64,000 nucleotides of DNA from Burkholderiaceae bacterium (GCA_027493945.1 JAOSJU010000001.1:744001-808000); one strand, 5' to 3'. Shown: positions 1 through 9,923, numbered from the stretch's first letter. A program made the numbers and translations. The notes: generated by a model not told the origin, from the sequence alone.

Positions 1-1
1 A

Positions 2-622
2 GCCGAAGCCGACCTGAGGGCCGAGGCGCTTGCGCTCGTCCTCGAAGCGCGCGCCCAGGTCGAGCGTCGCATCGCCCGCTGCCCCGAGTTCCTGCGGTCG
101 CTGGTTCCGCTCGACGACGATCGTTCGGCCCCCGCCGTCATCGCGGCCATGCTCGACGCTGCGCGGCGCGCCAACGTTGGTCCCATGGCGGCGGTCGCGG
201 GCGCGATCGCCGAGTTCGTCGGTCGAGGGCTCGGCACGAAAAGCCCCGAAGTAATCGTCGAGAACGGCGGCGATCTCTATCTGAGCTCGCGCCATCGGCG
301 CGAGCTCACGCTGCTCGCGGAGAACACCGCGTTCGGCGGCATACGCATCACGGTCCCGCCCGCACCGGAGGGCGCAGGAATCGCGACATCGGCAGGGACG
401 CTGGGCCATTCGCTGAGCTTCGGCAATGCGGACGCCGTGATGGTGGTCGCCGAGAGCGGCGCCCTGGCCGACGCACTGGCCACCGCGATCGGCAACATCG
501 TGCAGCGCGAGGCTGATCTCGCGCCGGCACTCGCCCGCGCGCGCTCGATGGGTGCGCGCGCGGCGGTCATCGTCGCCGACGGACACCTCGCCGCCTTTGG
601 CGACATCGAACTCACCGGATAG
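2..622 (+). CDS. UPF0280 family protein (ApbE-like), 5' truncated by the window edge
   Basis: The frame is open from base 2 to a TAG at 620-622, so the start lies outside the window; about 206 residues are visible. The centre reads VENGGDLYLSS and is followed by GGIRITVPP and GIATSAGTLGHS, the glycine-rich pattern of UPF0280/COG2122, an ApbE-like family. In methanogens COG2122 proteins take part in sulfide handling for cysteine and homocysteine synthesis together with COG1900 (DUF39) proteins. The next gene here, 13 bases downstream, is a DUF39 protein, which fits that pairing. The family assignment is confident; the function in this bacterium is inferred. Confidence 0.8.
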   Translation, partial: AEADLRAEALALVLEARAQVERRIARCPEFLRSLVPLDDDRSAPAVIAAMLDAARRANVGPMAAVAGAIAEFVGRGLGTKSPEVIVENGGDLYLSSRHRRELTLLAENTAFGGIRITVPPAPEGAGIATSAGTLGHSLSFGNADAVMVVAESGALADALATAIGNIVQREADLAPALARARSMGARAAVIVADGHLAAFGDIELTG

Positions 623-635
623 AGGAGCATTGTCC

Positions 636-1936
636 GTGCCCGCCCAGCGATCGATCGCGGAAATCAACGAGCGCCTCGCCCGGGGAGACGCGGTCGTGAT
701 GACTGCCATGGAGTTCAAGCAGGAGGTCCGCAACGGCCGCCGGTTCAGGCTGGGCGATGTCGACGTCGTCACCACCGCCACGCGGGCGGTGATGTCGGGG
801 ACTTCGGCCATCCTGGGCGTGCCGCTCGACAGCGGCGATCCGGCACGCCGCATCTGGGTCAACGGCCTGCCGTGCCTCGTCGCCGAGCAGGGCGACGGGC
901 AGGTCGACGTCGTGGTCCAGGGGACCGCGGAGAGCAGGGACTTCCCGAACGGCTACGGCGGTGGCCACCTGCTGCGCGACCTGGTGTCCGGCAAGACCGC
1001 CGACGTCGAATGGGAGTCCGCCGACGGACGCACTCATCACCGGACGACGTCGCTGAAGGAGTTGCCCTTCGCACGGATCTACAGCTTCCGCAACGCGTAC
1101 CGCAACTACAGCGCGTTCACGAACGCCCGCAACCGCCGCTCCTACCGCGAGCATCCGAACACGATCTTCGCCAACCGGGCGCTGCCCTGGATGAAGGCCC
1201 TCACCGTCAGCGGCAGCGGCGAGCTCAATCCGCTCGAGAACGACCCGGAAGGACGCGTCATCCACCCCGGCACGCGCGTCCTCGTGAACAAGGCCGAGGG
1301 CGTGGTGATCGGCTCGGGCACGCGCGCCTCGCGCCATGGACCGAACCTTTCGCTCGCGGCCGACCTGCGCGGCATGGATCCGGAGTTCATGGGAGGGTTC
1401 AAGACGCGACACGGGATGGAGATCACCAACAGCGTCGCGATCCCGATTCCTGTGCTCGACGAAAGCGTCCTCGAGCGACTCTCGCAGGTTCTCGACGAGA
1501 ATGTCGAGATGGACATTGCTGACCTCGCCGACCGGGTTCCGTTCACCCGGGCGACCTACGCGGATGTCTGGGACGGCGCGGCGCTGTGGGTGGACTTCGA
1601 CGGCGACCGTTGCATCGTCTGTTCGTTCCAGTGTCCGGCGGAGTACTTCTGCCCGATGGGTGCGATCTCGTGGCGCGAGAAGCGCATCGACCAGACGCTT
1701 TGCGTCGCCTGCGGTGCGTGTACGGCGAACTGCCCGGGGGCGCCTTCTCTGGGCGGGGGCATGCGCCGCAGGGGCGGATCGGCGAACTTGCGATCGGCAA
1801 TCGCACGATGCCGATCACCTACCGTCTTTCGAACCGGAGACGCGTCATCGAACTCGCAGCCTACCTCAAGGAAAAACTGACTGAGCGCAGCTTCTTCCTC
1901 GCCGACGCCGGGCTGCCGCTCGAACTCACGCCATGA
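636..1936 (+). CDS. Homocysteine biosynthesis protein (DUF39/COG1900) with C-terminal 4Fe-4S ferredoxin domain; one frameshift
   Basis: GTG at 636 is chosen because AGGAG at 623-627 sits 8 bases upstream; a TTG at 630 is too close. Residues 1 to about 310 form the DUF39 domain, with the GVVIGSGTRASRHGPNLSLA segment and a single early cysteine near residue 80. A ferredoxin domain follows: CIVC at residue 326 and CVACGACTANCP from residue 356. Archaeal COG1900 proteins convert aspartate semialdehyde and sulfide to homocysteine. The frame breaks in a run of five G at about 1735-1740; restoring one G gives CPGGAFSG and carries the frame to TGA 1934-1936. That stop overlaps the next ATG (ATGA), which supports the corrected reading. 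Confidence 0.82.
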
Positions 1937-2883
1937 CCGCGATCCCGTTCGACCTTTCGCGTTTCGGGCTTTCGTTGCCCCCCTTCGGCGCACCCGCCGC
2001 GAGCAACGCCGAAGTCAACCAGCGCATTGCCGACGGGACCGCAACCGTCGTCACGCTCGAGGAACTCTGCCGATCGGCGCAGGATGTCGCCGGGTCGGTC
2101 GATCTCGTCACGCTCGCGTTCCCGACGAGCATTTCCGGCTCCGCGGCGATGCTGGTGGTACCGGTGGCCGGTCGCGGTGTCTTTACGCGGGCAGAGGAGA
2201 TCTTCGTGAACCGGGTGCGCGGCCATCCCGGCCCCGCACCGAACGAGCGCCTGGGTGTCGTCGACACGCTGATCTTCGCCGATGAGCCGGAGTCGGGATC
2301 GGGATCGGGATCGGGATCGGGATCGGGATCGGGCACCGGCTACGATGGCTCTGCATTGTTCCTGGACCTCATCGGCGGGAAGCGCATCGAAGTCGAGTGC
2401 CACTCGGTCGAGGAAACGGTGCATCGCAACGAGTTCGATCTCGCCGGCCTCGAGTTCGCTCGTTTCTATGTCTACAACGCGCGACTCCCGGAGGGCGCCG
2501 ACACGCTCGCGATCCTCGGACGGTCGCTGGTGCCGGGGGCGCGCATCGCGCTGAACGGTGCACAGGGCATTGTAGTGGGCTCCGGCACGCGCGACCGCCC
2601 GGGTGCGATGTGCCTCGCCCTCGCCGCCGACATCCACGGCATGGACGCGACGCTGATGGAGAACCCTGGCGCGCGGCCGCGCCACATGGTTGCCTGCGCC
2701 CTACCCGTCGGCGAGGCGGCCGATCTTGGGCCACTGGCCGAGTGGGGGCGTTCGAGCGCCGCCGAGCCGCTCCACGGCGCGCCGGCATCGAAGGCGGCAG
2801 CGCAACTGAAGCAGATGATCCGGCAGAACAGGTTCCATGTCTCGGAGACGGGACCGGCCGGTGCAAAGGCCGTGAAGGGATAG
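1933..2883 (+). CDS. Second DUF39-type protein without ferredoxin domain, with a Ser-Gly repeat
   Basis: A 316-residue paralogue of the preceding gene. The opening AEVNQRIADGTATVVTLEEL matches AEINERLARGDAVVMTAMEF upstream, and GIVVGSGTRDRPGAMCLALA matches the GVVIGSGTR segment. It ends before any ferredoxin cysteines. At residues 120-135 it carries about seven Ser-Gly pairs encoded by a perfect hexanucleotide repeat. It starts on ATG 1933 inside the upstream stop, so the two are translationally coupled. Two diverged DUF39 copies side by side suggest a heteromeric complex in which only one partner carries the iron-sulfur clusters; that is inference. Confidence 0.72.
   Translation: MTAIPFDLSRFGLSLPPFGAPAASNAEVNQRIADGTATVVTLEELCRSAQDVAGSVDLVTLAFPTSISGSAAMLVVPVAGRGVFTRAEEIFVNRVRGHPGPAPNERLGVVDTLIFADEPESGSGSGSGSGSGSGTGYDGSALFLDLIGGKRIEVECHSVEETVHRNEFDLAGLEFARFYVYNARLPEGADTLAILGRSLVPGARIALNGAQGIVVGSGTRDRPGAMCLALAADIHGMDATLMENPGARPRHMVACALPVGEAADLGPLAEWGRSSAAEPLHGAPASKAAAQLKQMIRQNRFHVSETGPAGAKAVKG
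2293..2333 (+). repeat. Hexanucleotide tandem repeat TCGGGA, 6.8 copies, in frame
   Basis: Six perfect TCGGGA units are followed by TCGGG. Each unit encodes Ser-Gly, so unit gain or loss keeps the reading frame of the DUF39 paralogue and changes only the length of a flexible linker. The local sequence is otherwise not repetitive. Confidence 0.95.
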
Positions 2884-2886
2884 GAC

Positions 2887-5032
2887 GTGGTACTCGGAAA
2901 GCGTCAGCGCACCCAGCGCGACTTCGACCAGGTGCGGCGAAGCACCTGCACCAACTGCCCCGCCGGCTGCGGCGTCAAGGTCCACACGAAGGAGGGCAGG
3001 ATCGTCGACATCCTCGGCGACGAGGAGCACCCGGCGAACAAGGGTTCGTTCTGCCCCAAGGGACTGCTCGCCTATCTGCACGGCAACCACGCACGGCGCG
3101 TCACGCAACCGCTATTGCGCGTCGACCGGGGCGAAGCGTTCCGCAAGGCGTCCTGGGACGAGGCGCTCGAATTCACCGTGCGCCGGCTGCGCGATGCCGA
3201 GAGCCAGAAGGGTCGCCACGGATGCCACGTCCATGCGACGGCTTCCTCTCCCTTCGGCCACCGGCTGGGCGCCACACACTTCGCGCGCGAGTACGGCACT
3301 CCGAACGGCCCCTGGCGCTTTCGCCCGCACTCGCTCGGACCGGACGGAGCCATCGCCGAGGATGTTCGGCATCGCGGGATCGCACCTGCTCGCCAACACG
3401 CAGCGCGATTGGGCGAACAGTCAGTGCATCGTCGTCTATGGCCCGGACCTCGCGGCTACCGATCCGATGTCGATCGGTCCGGTGATCGACGCCCGCGAGC
3501 GGGCAATGGAAGTTGTGGTCATCGACAGTCGCACGACGGTCACGGCGACGAAGGCGTCGCATGCGCTGCGACCGCGACCTGGAACCGAGTCGATTGCGAT
3601 GCGCGGCATCCTTCGGCTCCTCTTCGACAACGACTGGATCGACGCCGAGTTCGTTCGCGAGGCCACGAATGGCGCGGATGCACTGCGCGCCGAGCTTGCC
3701 GCCTATCCCGTGGAGCGCGTCGCGCATGACTGCGGCATTCCCCAGGCGGAGTTGAACCGGGTCGCGCAGGTGATCGGCAAGTCCAGGCCGATCCAGGTGA
3801 TGACCGGCGGCTGGCTCGCCGCCGAAAGGTTCGACGACGATGACCTGCGGCTTTGCGCCGCCCTCGTCGCGCTGCGTGGCTCGATCGGCATTCCCGGCGG
3901 CGGCCTGAACCTGCTGAACGCATCCCCGTTCGATTGCGAGGAGTGGCTCGGCGCGGAGTCGATCGGGGCCGGGCCCGCCCCGCTTGCGCTCGAGGAAATC
4001 CTCCTCGAACGCCCGGAATCACTCGGGGCGCTCGTCCTCGACGGTGATCCCTGCGCGCGCCTGGCGGGTGGCCAAGCCGCGCGGACCGCGCTCGCGCAGG
4101 TTCCATTCGTCGCGGTGCTCGGCACCTACGAGAACGCAACCACGTATCACGCGGACGTCGTCTTCCCGATGGCCTCGTGGCTCGAATGCGAGGGGCTCGT
4201 CGCCAACGGCAACGGACGCGCGCTGCAGTGGCATCACAGGGTGACGCCACCGCCCGGCGCATGCCGTTCCCACCTCGAGTTCTGGACCGACCTCGCGACC
4301 GCGTTCGGCTTCGCGCAGCGCCTTCCGTGGCACGATGCAACGCGGGCGCGGTGGAACCGCGCCGCGGCCGAATGGGCGCTGCGACGCAATCCGTGGACAA
4401 GGGCGGTGACGGTCGACGACCTCGATCCCGAGAGGAGCCCGCCCGGCGGAGTCCTGTGGCCGTGCACCGAACGTTCGCAGATCGCCTTCGAAAACAGCCG
4501 CTTTGCACGCGGTGACGTCCGCGGCGCACCGAACGTCCTGTTCCAACGCAATCGGGCCTTCCCGTCCGGGACGAAGCGATTTCCGAACGCCGACGAGCGT
4601 CTGACCTTTCCGCAGGCGTCGCGGGATGCCGCGCAGGCGCCACCGGACGATGTGCTGCTGCTTGTGCCGGGCGTGGCGGTCGATCACGTCGAAGCATACT
4701 CGGGGATTGCAGTGCCGCGTGCGGGCACCACACTGCCGACGCTTGCCATCCACCCGCGCACCGCTGCGCGCCTTGGCCTCGCGGACACCGACACCGCAGT
4801 CGTCTCCAACGCCCGCGGCGAGTTGAACGGCATCGTGAAACTCACCGACACTGTCGCGCCGGGTACCGTTGCCTGCACTGCCCTGCCCTGGATGACGGGT
4901 GCGAACCTGAGCGCATGGTCGTTGCGCGCGGCGGGGGAGACAGCGTGCACAGTGGTCGACATCCGGTACGTGGCATCCGGCTCGAAGCGCCAACCGACCG
5001 TGTTTGTGTCCACCGGGATTATCGGGCCTTGA
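2887..5032 (+). CDS. Molybdopterin (bis-MGD) and 4Fe-4S oxidoreductase, one frameshift
   Basis: About 714 residues from GTG 2887, four bases after the DUF39 paralogue. The N-terminus has the 4Fe-4S motif of formate dehydrogenase and acetylene hydratase-type enzymes: C21, C24 and C28 (TCTNCPAGCG) and C56 (SFCPKG). The middle is a MopB catalytic domain (IVVYGPDLAATDPM, MTGGWLAAERF) and the C-terminus a molybdopterin-dinucleotide binding domain (HPRTAARLGL, SNARGELNGIVKL). No twin-arginine signal is visible, so it is probably cytoplasmic. The frame shifts by one extra base near 3360. The substrate cannot be told from sequence. Its place behind two DUF39 genes suggests redox chemistry on a sulfur or C1-type substrate. 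Confidence 0.8.
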
Positions 5033-5100
5033 GTACCATTCAGCCGATCCGATGCAAATTACCGCCTTGTTGGCGCCAGGTCTGACAACAGGAGACGAGA

Positions 5101-6087
5101 ATGCCGAGAATTCTTGCTAACCGTCGCATGGCCTTACACGCCTTGGCAGCGATCATGGCATTGGGTGCGCGTACAGCACTCGCCGCTGAGTATCCGTCGA
5201 ACCCGGTCAACGTCATCGTTCCATGGGCGCCAGCGGGAATCATCGACATCACGGCCCGCGTCATCGGCGCCAAGATGTCAAACGAACTCGGACAACCGGT
5301 CGTCGTCGTCAACAAGCCGAGGGGCCGGCGGCATGCTCGGCGCGGATACGGCTGCAAGGGCCAGGCCGGACGGATACACGTTGTTGCTGATCAATTCGAG
5401 CCTGAACATGAACGCCGCGCTCGGGCAGAAGCTGCCGTTCGACGTCAGCGGCGCGTTCGAACCCGTCGCTGTCGCCGCCAGAGCGCCGATGATCCTGATC
5501 GCGAAACCGTCGCCGGACCTGCGCTCGGTGAAGGATTTGGTCGAGTTGGCACGCGCCCGCAAGGGCGAACTCGTCTACGGTACGGCCGGCATCGGCACGC
5601 CAGCGCATTTCGCAGGCGAGATGTTCTGCAAGGCTGCGAATGTGCGCGCGATCCACGTCCCCTACAAGGGTGCGGCCGAATCGATCACGGACCAGCTTGC
5701 CGGCCGGATCGATTTCCAGTTCGCCAACGCGGCCGTCGCGATGCCACACATCAAAGCCGGCAAGGTGATTGCCCTTGCCACGACGGGCTCGACGCGACTG
5801 CCACTGCTCCCGGACGTGCCGACAATGGCAGAAGCCGGGTATGCGGGAGTCTGGTCGACCAATGGGTGGGCTACCTGGCTCCCGCCGGAACGCCGCGTCC
5901 GATCGTCGATCGGCTCTCGGCCGCCATCGGCAATGCGCTTAAGGATCCGGGCGTGCGTGAGACGCTCCAGGCCCGCGGCATGGTGATCGAAGCGGCGAGT
6001 ACGCCCGACAGTTTCCGCGACCTGATGAAGTCGGACCTGACGCTGTGGAAGAGAGTCGTGTCTGAAACGGGGATCAGGATCGAGTGA
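5101..6087 (+). CDS. Tripartite tricarboxylate transporter (Bug-type) solute-binding receptor, two frameshifts
   Basis: A periplasmic TTT receptor of about 328 residues. A signal peptide (residues 1-29, ending TALAAEYPS) is followed by the family hallmarks VNVIVPWAPAG, GMLGADTAARARPDGYTLLL, VPYKGAAESITDQLAGRIDF and LAPAGTPRPIVDRL. GGAGACGAG at 5092-5100 provides a ribosome binding site. The frame is broken twice: one extra base near 5320 in the sequence for NKPGAGGM, and one missing base near 5860 before QWVGYLAP. The two offset each other, so both ends read in the same frame. Such receptors bind organic acids; the ligand is unknown. It lies 68 bases behind the molybdoenzyme gene and may be cotranscribed. 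Confidence 0.78.
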   Translation: MPRILANRRMALHALAAIMALGARTALAAEYPSNPVNVIVPWAPAGIIDITARVIGAKMSNELGQPVVVVNKPRGRRHARRGYGCKGQAGRIHVVADQFEPEHERRARAEAAVRRQRRVRTRRCRRQSADDPDRETVAGPALGEGFGRVGTRPQGRTRLRYGRHRHASAFRRRDVLQGCECARDPRPLQGCGRIDHGPACRPDRFPVRQRGRRDATHQSRQGDCPCHDGLDATATAPGRADNGRSRVCGSLVDQWVGYLAPAGTPRPIVDRLSAAIGNALKDPGVRETLQARGMVIEAASTPDSFRDLMKSDLTLWKRVVSETGIRIE

Positions 6088-6164
6088 ACGGTTGTTGACG
6101 GCAACCGTGTTGCGCCCGAGGACCGACCCTGATCCTCGATCGACTTCGACAGACAGGAGTTCGC

Positions 6165-6853
6165 GTGCTGAGACTCTATGACCTGGCCGCGGCCGATTCC
6201 GCGGTGCGCTTCAGTCCGTATTGCTGGCGCGTGCACTGGCGCTCATGCACAAGGGGCTCCCGTTCGAGACGGTGCCGTGGCGGTTTCGTGACCGAGGTAC
6301 CGCAGCGTTTTCGGGCGCGACCCAGGTACCCGTTCTGATCGACGGCGAGTCCGTGATACCCGATTCATGGCGAATCGCAGAATACCTCGACGAACATTAC
6401 CCCCACAGGCCCGCGCTCTTCGACGGCGAGGCCGGGAGGCAGCATGCGCGCTTCGTCGCCCACTGGATCGAATCGGTAGTCCACCCGCTGATGCCGGCGA
6501 TGATTGCGCTCGACGTATACGAACAGCTCGACGACGAGGACAAGGCGTACTACCGAGCAAGCCGGGAAAAACGATACGGCACCACATTGGAGGCGTACGT
6601 CGCGGGTCGCGAGCATACCCGCACGGTCTTCGCCGAGACCCTTGCCCCGCTGCGGCGGGTCCTGAGCGCGCAGCCGTTCGTCTGCGGTGCGGCGCCGGCC
6701 TTTGCCGACTATGTCGTCTTCGGCATATTCCAGTGGGCACGCTCGGTATCCCGATTCCCGGTCCTGCTCGATGGCGATCCCGTCGCGACGTGGCGAGGAC
6801 GCATGCTCGATCTCTTCGGCGGGTATGCGGCCCGATTCCCGGTGTGTCCCTAG
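6165..6853 (+). CDS. Glutathione S-transferase family protein, one frameshift
   Basis: GTG 6165 follows an AGGAG at 6155-6159. The N-terminal thioredoxin-like domain reads LRLYDLAAADSAVRFSPYCW, then after a one-base loss near 6234 continues LALMHKGLPFETVPW and TQVPVLIDGESVIPDSWRIA, with the SPYCWR and cis-Pro VPVL patterns of GST proteins. The helical C-terminal domain ends near residue 229 with FGGYAARFPVCP. It is last in the rightward cluster and its stop overlaps the stop of the convergent acetate kinase gene by four bases (CTAG). Confidence 0.75.
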
Positions 6854-8038
6854 CGCCAGCTCACCAGCGCGTCGGTGTGGCCAGCGATCACGGCCTCCTC
6901 GTCGGTCGGCACCACCCACAGCCCGATCGTCGAACCGGCCGTGTGCAGCCTCGGCCCATGCGCCGCATTCGCGGCATCGTCGATGCGCGTGCCCATCCAG
7001 CCCAGCAGCGCCGAGATCCGGGCGCGCGCGCCGGCGTCGTTCTCGCCGATGCCGGCGGTGAAGACGATCGCGTCGCAGCCGCCGAGCACCACCGCGCTTG
7101 CGGCGATCTCCTGTGCCGCGCGCTGGCAGAACGCGTCGATCGCGAAGCGGGCGCGCGGATCGTCGCTGGCGGCGAGCACCCGCATGTCGCCCGAAATGCC
7201 CGACAGGCCCAGCAGGCCGGACTGGTGGTACAGCCCGCGCGACAGCGTCTCCAGGTCCATGCCGAGCTGCTGCTGCGCGAACAGCGCCACGCCGATGTCG
7301 ACCGCGCCCGGGCGCGTGCTCATCACCAGCCCGTCGAGGGTCGACAGGCTCATGCTCGTGCGCACCGAGCGCCGCTCGCGCATCGCGCAGACGCTGGCTC
7401 CGCTGCCCAGGTGCGCCACCACGATCCGGCCGTCGGCCTGCTCGCCCAGCAGCGCCGGAAGCTGCTGCGCGATCGACTCGAACGACAGGCCGTGAAAGCC
7501 GTAGCGCCGCACGCCGCGGTCGCGCCACGAGGCCGGCAGCGGCAGCGTCGTGTGCAGCCGCGGCTGCGTCGCGTGGAACGCGGTGTCGAAGCAGGCCACC
7601 TGCGCAAGACCGGGATCGATCGCCGCCATCGCATGGATTCCGGCAACGCAATGCGATTGGTGCAGCGGCGCGAGCGGCTCGAGCGACTCCATCAGCCGCA
7701 GCGACGCCCGATCGACCAGGCACGGCGCCACCAGCGCCTCGCCGCCGTGCACCACCCGGTGCCCCACCGCCTCGACCCGATCGATCAGGCCCTGCTCGCG
7801 CAGCCGCGCGAGCACCTCGCGCAACGCCTTGCGCTGGTCGGCAGGCGCCGGCAGCGCGATCTCGCCGCCCTGCGCGCCATCGGCACGCCAGACCATGACC
7901 GGCGAATCCGGCAGTCCGTGCACCTGCCCGCGCAACAGCTCCCGGGGCCGGCACGGCGCGCCGCCGAACGCATCGCCCCGTCGGTAGACGGCGAACTTGA
8001 AGCTCGAAGAGCCGCTGTTCAGGACCGAGGAGGGTCAC
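6850..8038 (-). CDS. ackA: Acetate kinase, frameshift close to the start
   Basis: About 395 residues. It makes acetyl phosphate from acetate and ATP, or the reverse. Signatures are LVLNSGSSSFKFAVY at the N-terminus, VGHRVVHGGEA, YGFHGLSFESIA, HLGSGASVCA and FTAGIGEND. The GTG at 8036-8038 overlaps the stop of the IclR gene (GTGA); one extra G near 8026 separates it from the main frame, giving VTLLVLNSG when removed. Without that correction there is no acceptable start and the first 30 or so residues, including the ATP-binding NSGSSS loop, would be lost. Being coupled to an IclR regulator rather than to pta suggests substrate-induced expression. Confidence 0.85.
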
Positions 8039-8832
8039 GTGGTCGACCAGTCGATCGTCTGCGCCATCGCCTCGGCAGCCGACTGCATCGAAGCCGGGAA
8101 CTGCATGGCTTCGGCGAGCGGCAACCGGGGCACCGGCGCATGCATCGCCAGCGCCGCGACCACCCGGCCGTCGGCGTCGTGCACCGGCACCGCGAGGCAG
8201 CAGATGCCGGCGAGGTACTCCTCGTCGTCGGTCGCGTAGCCCTGCTCGCGCACCCGTTCGAGTTCGGCTGCCAGCGCAGCGGCATCGGTCAGCGTCTTGC
8301 GCGTGTGCCGCACCAGCGGGCTTTGCCGGACGAAGCGCTCGCGCGAACGCTTCGGCATGTGCGCCAGGAACAGCTTGCCGCTGGCCGACGCGTGCAGCGG
8401 CACGGTCGACCCCGCGCCGAGCGCGATGCGCAGCGGCCACGCGGTCTCGACCCGGTCGAGGTAGATCACTGCGTTGCCGTTCGGGATCGTGAGGTTGCAG
8501 GTCTCGCCGGTGTGCTCGACGAGCTCTTCCAGGATCGCATGGCGCGCCGCGCGGCTCGGCGAATTGAGCAGCACCTCCCCGGCCAGCGTGCTCAGCCGGC
8601 GACCGCAGTGATACCGCTTGCTGCCCGGCTCCCGGCCCACCAGGCCCGCGGCCTCGAGCGTCGCGAGAATGCGGAACACCGTCGGCTTTGGCAGCCCGAC
8701 CGTCTTGCAGATGTCGGCCAGCTGCGGCGGCACCTCGGTGGACGCGATCGCCTCCATCACGCGCAACGCGCGCAGGATCGCCGAGCCCGCAGGCGTGGCG
8801 TCGTCGGCCGCGGACGTCTGATCATGCTCCAT
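8035..8832 (-). CDS. IclR family transcriptional regulator
   Basis: 265 residues from ATG 8832. The N-terminal winged helix-turn-helix spans residues 20-80 (PPQLADICKTVGLPKPTVFR), followed by an IclR effector domain with LHASASGKLFLAHMP, CCLAVPVHDADGRVVAALAM and the C-terminal LPLAEAM. Such regulators respond to small aromatic or organic acid ligands and often repress divergent catabolic genes. It is divergent from a TTT receptor-sulfatase pair and coupled to ackA by a GTGA overlap. It probably controls both units; the ligand is unknown. Confidence 0.88.
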   Translation of the reverse strand: MEHDQTSAADDATPAGSAILRALRVMEAIASTEVPPQLADICKTVGLPKPTVFRILATLEAAGLVGREPGSKRYHCGRRLSTLAGEVLLNSPSRAARHAILEELVEHTGETCNLTIPNGNAVIYLDRVETAWPLRIALGAGSTVPLHASASGKLFLAHMPKRSRERFVRQSPLVRHTRKTLTDAAALAAELERVREQGYATDDEEYLAGICCLAVPVHDADGRVVAALAMHAPVPRLPLAEAMQFPASMQSAAEAMAQTIDWSTT

Positions 8833-8852
8833 GAACCGTATTATGCAGAAAG

Positions 8853-8869
8853 CGGAACAGGGTTTTCCG
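8853..8869. promoter_or_regulatory. Possible IclR-type operator
   Basis: In the 110-bp space between the divergent iclR and TTT receptor genes lies CGGAA, seven bases, then TTCCG: an imperfect palindrome resembling the GGAAAC/GTTTCC half-sites bound by several IclR-family proteins. It sits 21 bases upstream of the iclR start, suitable for autoregulation. Only a pattern resemblance is claimed. Confidence 0.3.
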
Positions 8870-8942
8870 GATGGTCGCGTCATCGGGCATCGGCGACAAT
8901 CGCGATCGGCCAGAGGTCGGGGGGCCGCAACCAGGAGACACC

Positions 8943-9905
8943 ATGAAATCCGTATCGATGCTGTGGCTCGTCGCGATCCTGTCGTTGGCCGCGCCGACGC
9001 CGACGCCCGCGCAGCCCCTCGACGGCGGCCTGCGCATCGTGGTTCCGTATCCGCCGGGAGGCGCCTCGGATCGCGCCGCAAGACTGGTGGCCGACGGGCT
9101 CGAGGGCAAGCTGGGCACGAGCGTCGTGGTAGAGAACCGCACCGGCGCCGGCGGTCGCCCGGCAATGCAGCAGCTGAAGGCAACGCCTGCGGGCCAGCAC
9201 GTCCTGGTGGTGGTCAATCCGGCGCTCATGGTCGTCGCGCCGGTCGTCTTCCGCGACGTCGGCTACGACGCGCAGCGCGACTTCGTGCCGGTCTCGCACA
9301 TCACCAATTACGACTTCGCAGTGGCGGTGGGGTCGGCGGTGCCGGTGCGCGAATTCAATCACCTTGCGGCCTGGCTGCGCGCAAACCCCGAGAAGGCCAA
9401 TTTCGGCGTGCCCGCCACGGGCAGCCTGCCGCACTTCTTCGCACTGATGATCGGCGACTCGATCGGCGTGAAGCCGCAGATCATCGGCTATCGCGGCTCG
9501 GCACCGTCGATCACCGACCTGATGGCCGGAGTCATCCCAGTGGCGGTGGACACACTGGACGCGCTGCTGCCGCACGCGTCAGGCGGCAAGTTGCGGATCC
9601 TCGCGATGGCCGGCGCGAAGCGATCGTCGATGGCGCCCACGATCCCGACGCTGCGCGAATCGGGCCTGGACACGGTGGCCACCGGCTGGAACGCGATGTT
9701 CGCGCCGGTCTCGATGCCGAAGGAGGTCGTCCAGCGCATCGGCCTGGCGATCCGCGACGTGATGCGCGACAAGGAGATATGCGCGAAATTCGAAGCTGCG
9801 AGCATGGAGCCAGTCTCGGCAACGCCCGAGCAGACCGCGAAGATGCTGGCCGCCTACCGTGCGCAGTGGGAGCCGGTCGTGAAGCGGTCGGGCTTCACGC
9901 AGTAG
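8943..9905 (+). CDS. Tripartite tricarboxylate transporter (Bug-type) solute-binding receptor
   Basis: 320 residues and intact. The signal peptide (residues 1-24, LSLAAPTPTPAQP) precedes IVVPYPPGGASDRAARLVAD, VVENRTGAGGRPAMQ, VPATGSLPHFFALMI, IGYRGSAPSITDLMAG and a C-terminal FEAASMEPVSATPEQ, all typical of periplasmic Bug receptors. AGGAG at 8934-8938 precedes ATG 8943. It is followed 18 bases later by a sulfatase, so the ligand may be a sulfated or sulfonated organic acid; this is inferred from context only. Confidence 0.85.
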   Translation: MKSVSMLWLVAILSLAAPTPTPAQPLDGGLRIVVPYPPGGASDRAARLVADGLEGKLGTSVVVENRTGAGGRPAMQQLKATPAGQHVLVVVNPALMVVAPVVFRDVGYDAQRDFVPVSHITNYDFAVAVGSAVPVREFNHLAAWLRANPEKANFGVPATGSLPHFFALMIGDSIGVKPQIIGYRGSAPSITDLMAGVIPVAVDTLDALLPHASGGKLRILAMAGAKRSSMAPTIPTLRESGLDTVATGWNAMFAPVSMPKEVVQRIGLAIRDVMRDKEICAKFEAASMEPVSATPEQTAKMLAAYRAQWEPVVKRSGFTQ

Positions 9906-9923
9906 CGCGGGGGATCCGACGCG

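Noticed and set aside
3355..3365. Selenocysteine recoding as the cause of the break in the molybdoenzyme gene
   Set aside because: No in-frame TGA lies at the break; the upstream frame stays open for 370 more bases, so this is a one-base shift and not a recoded stop.
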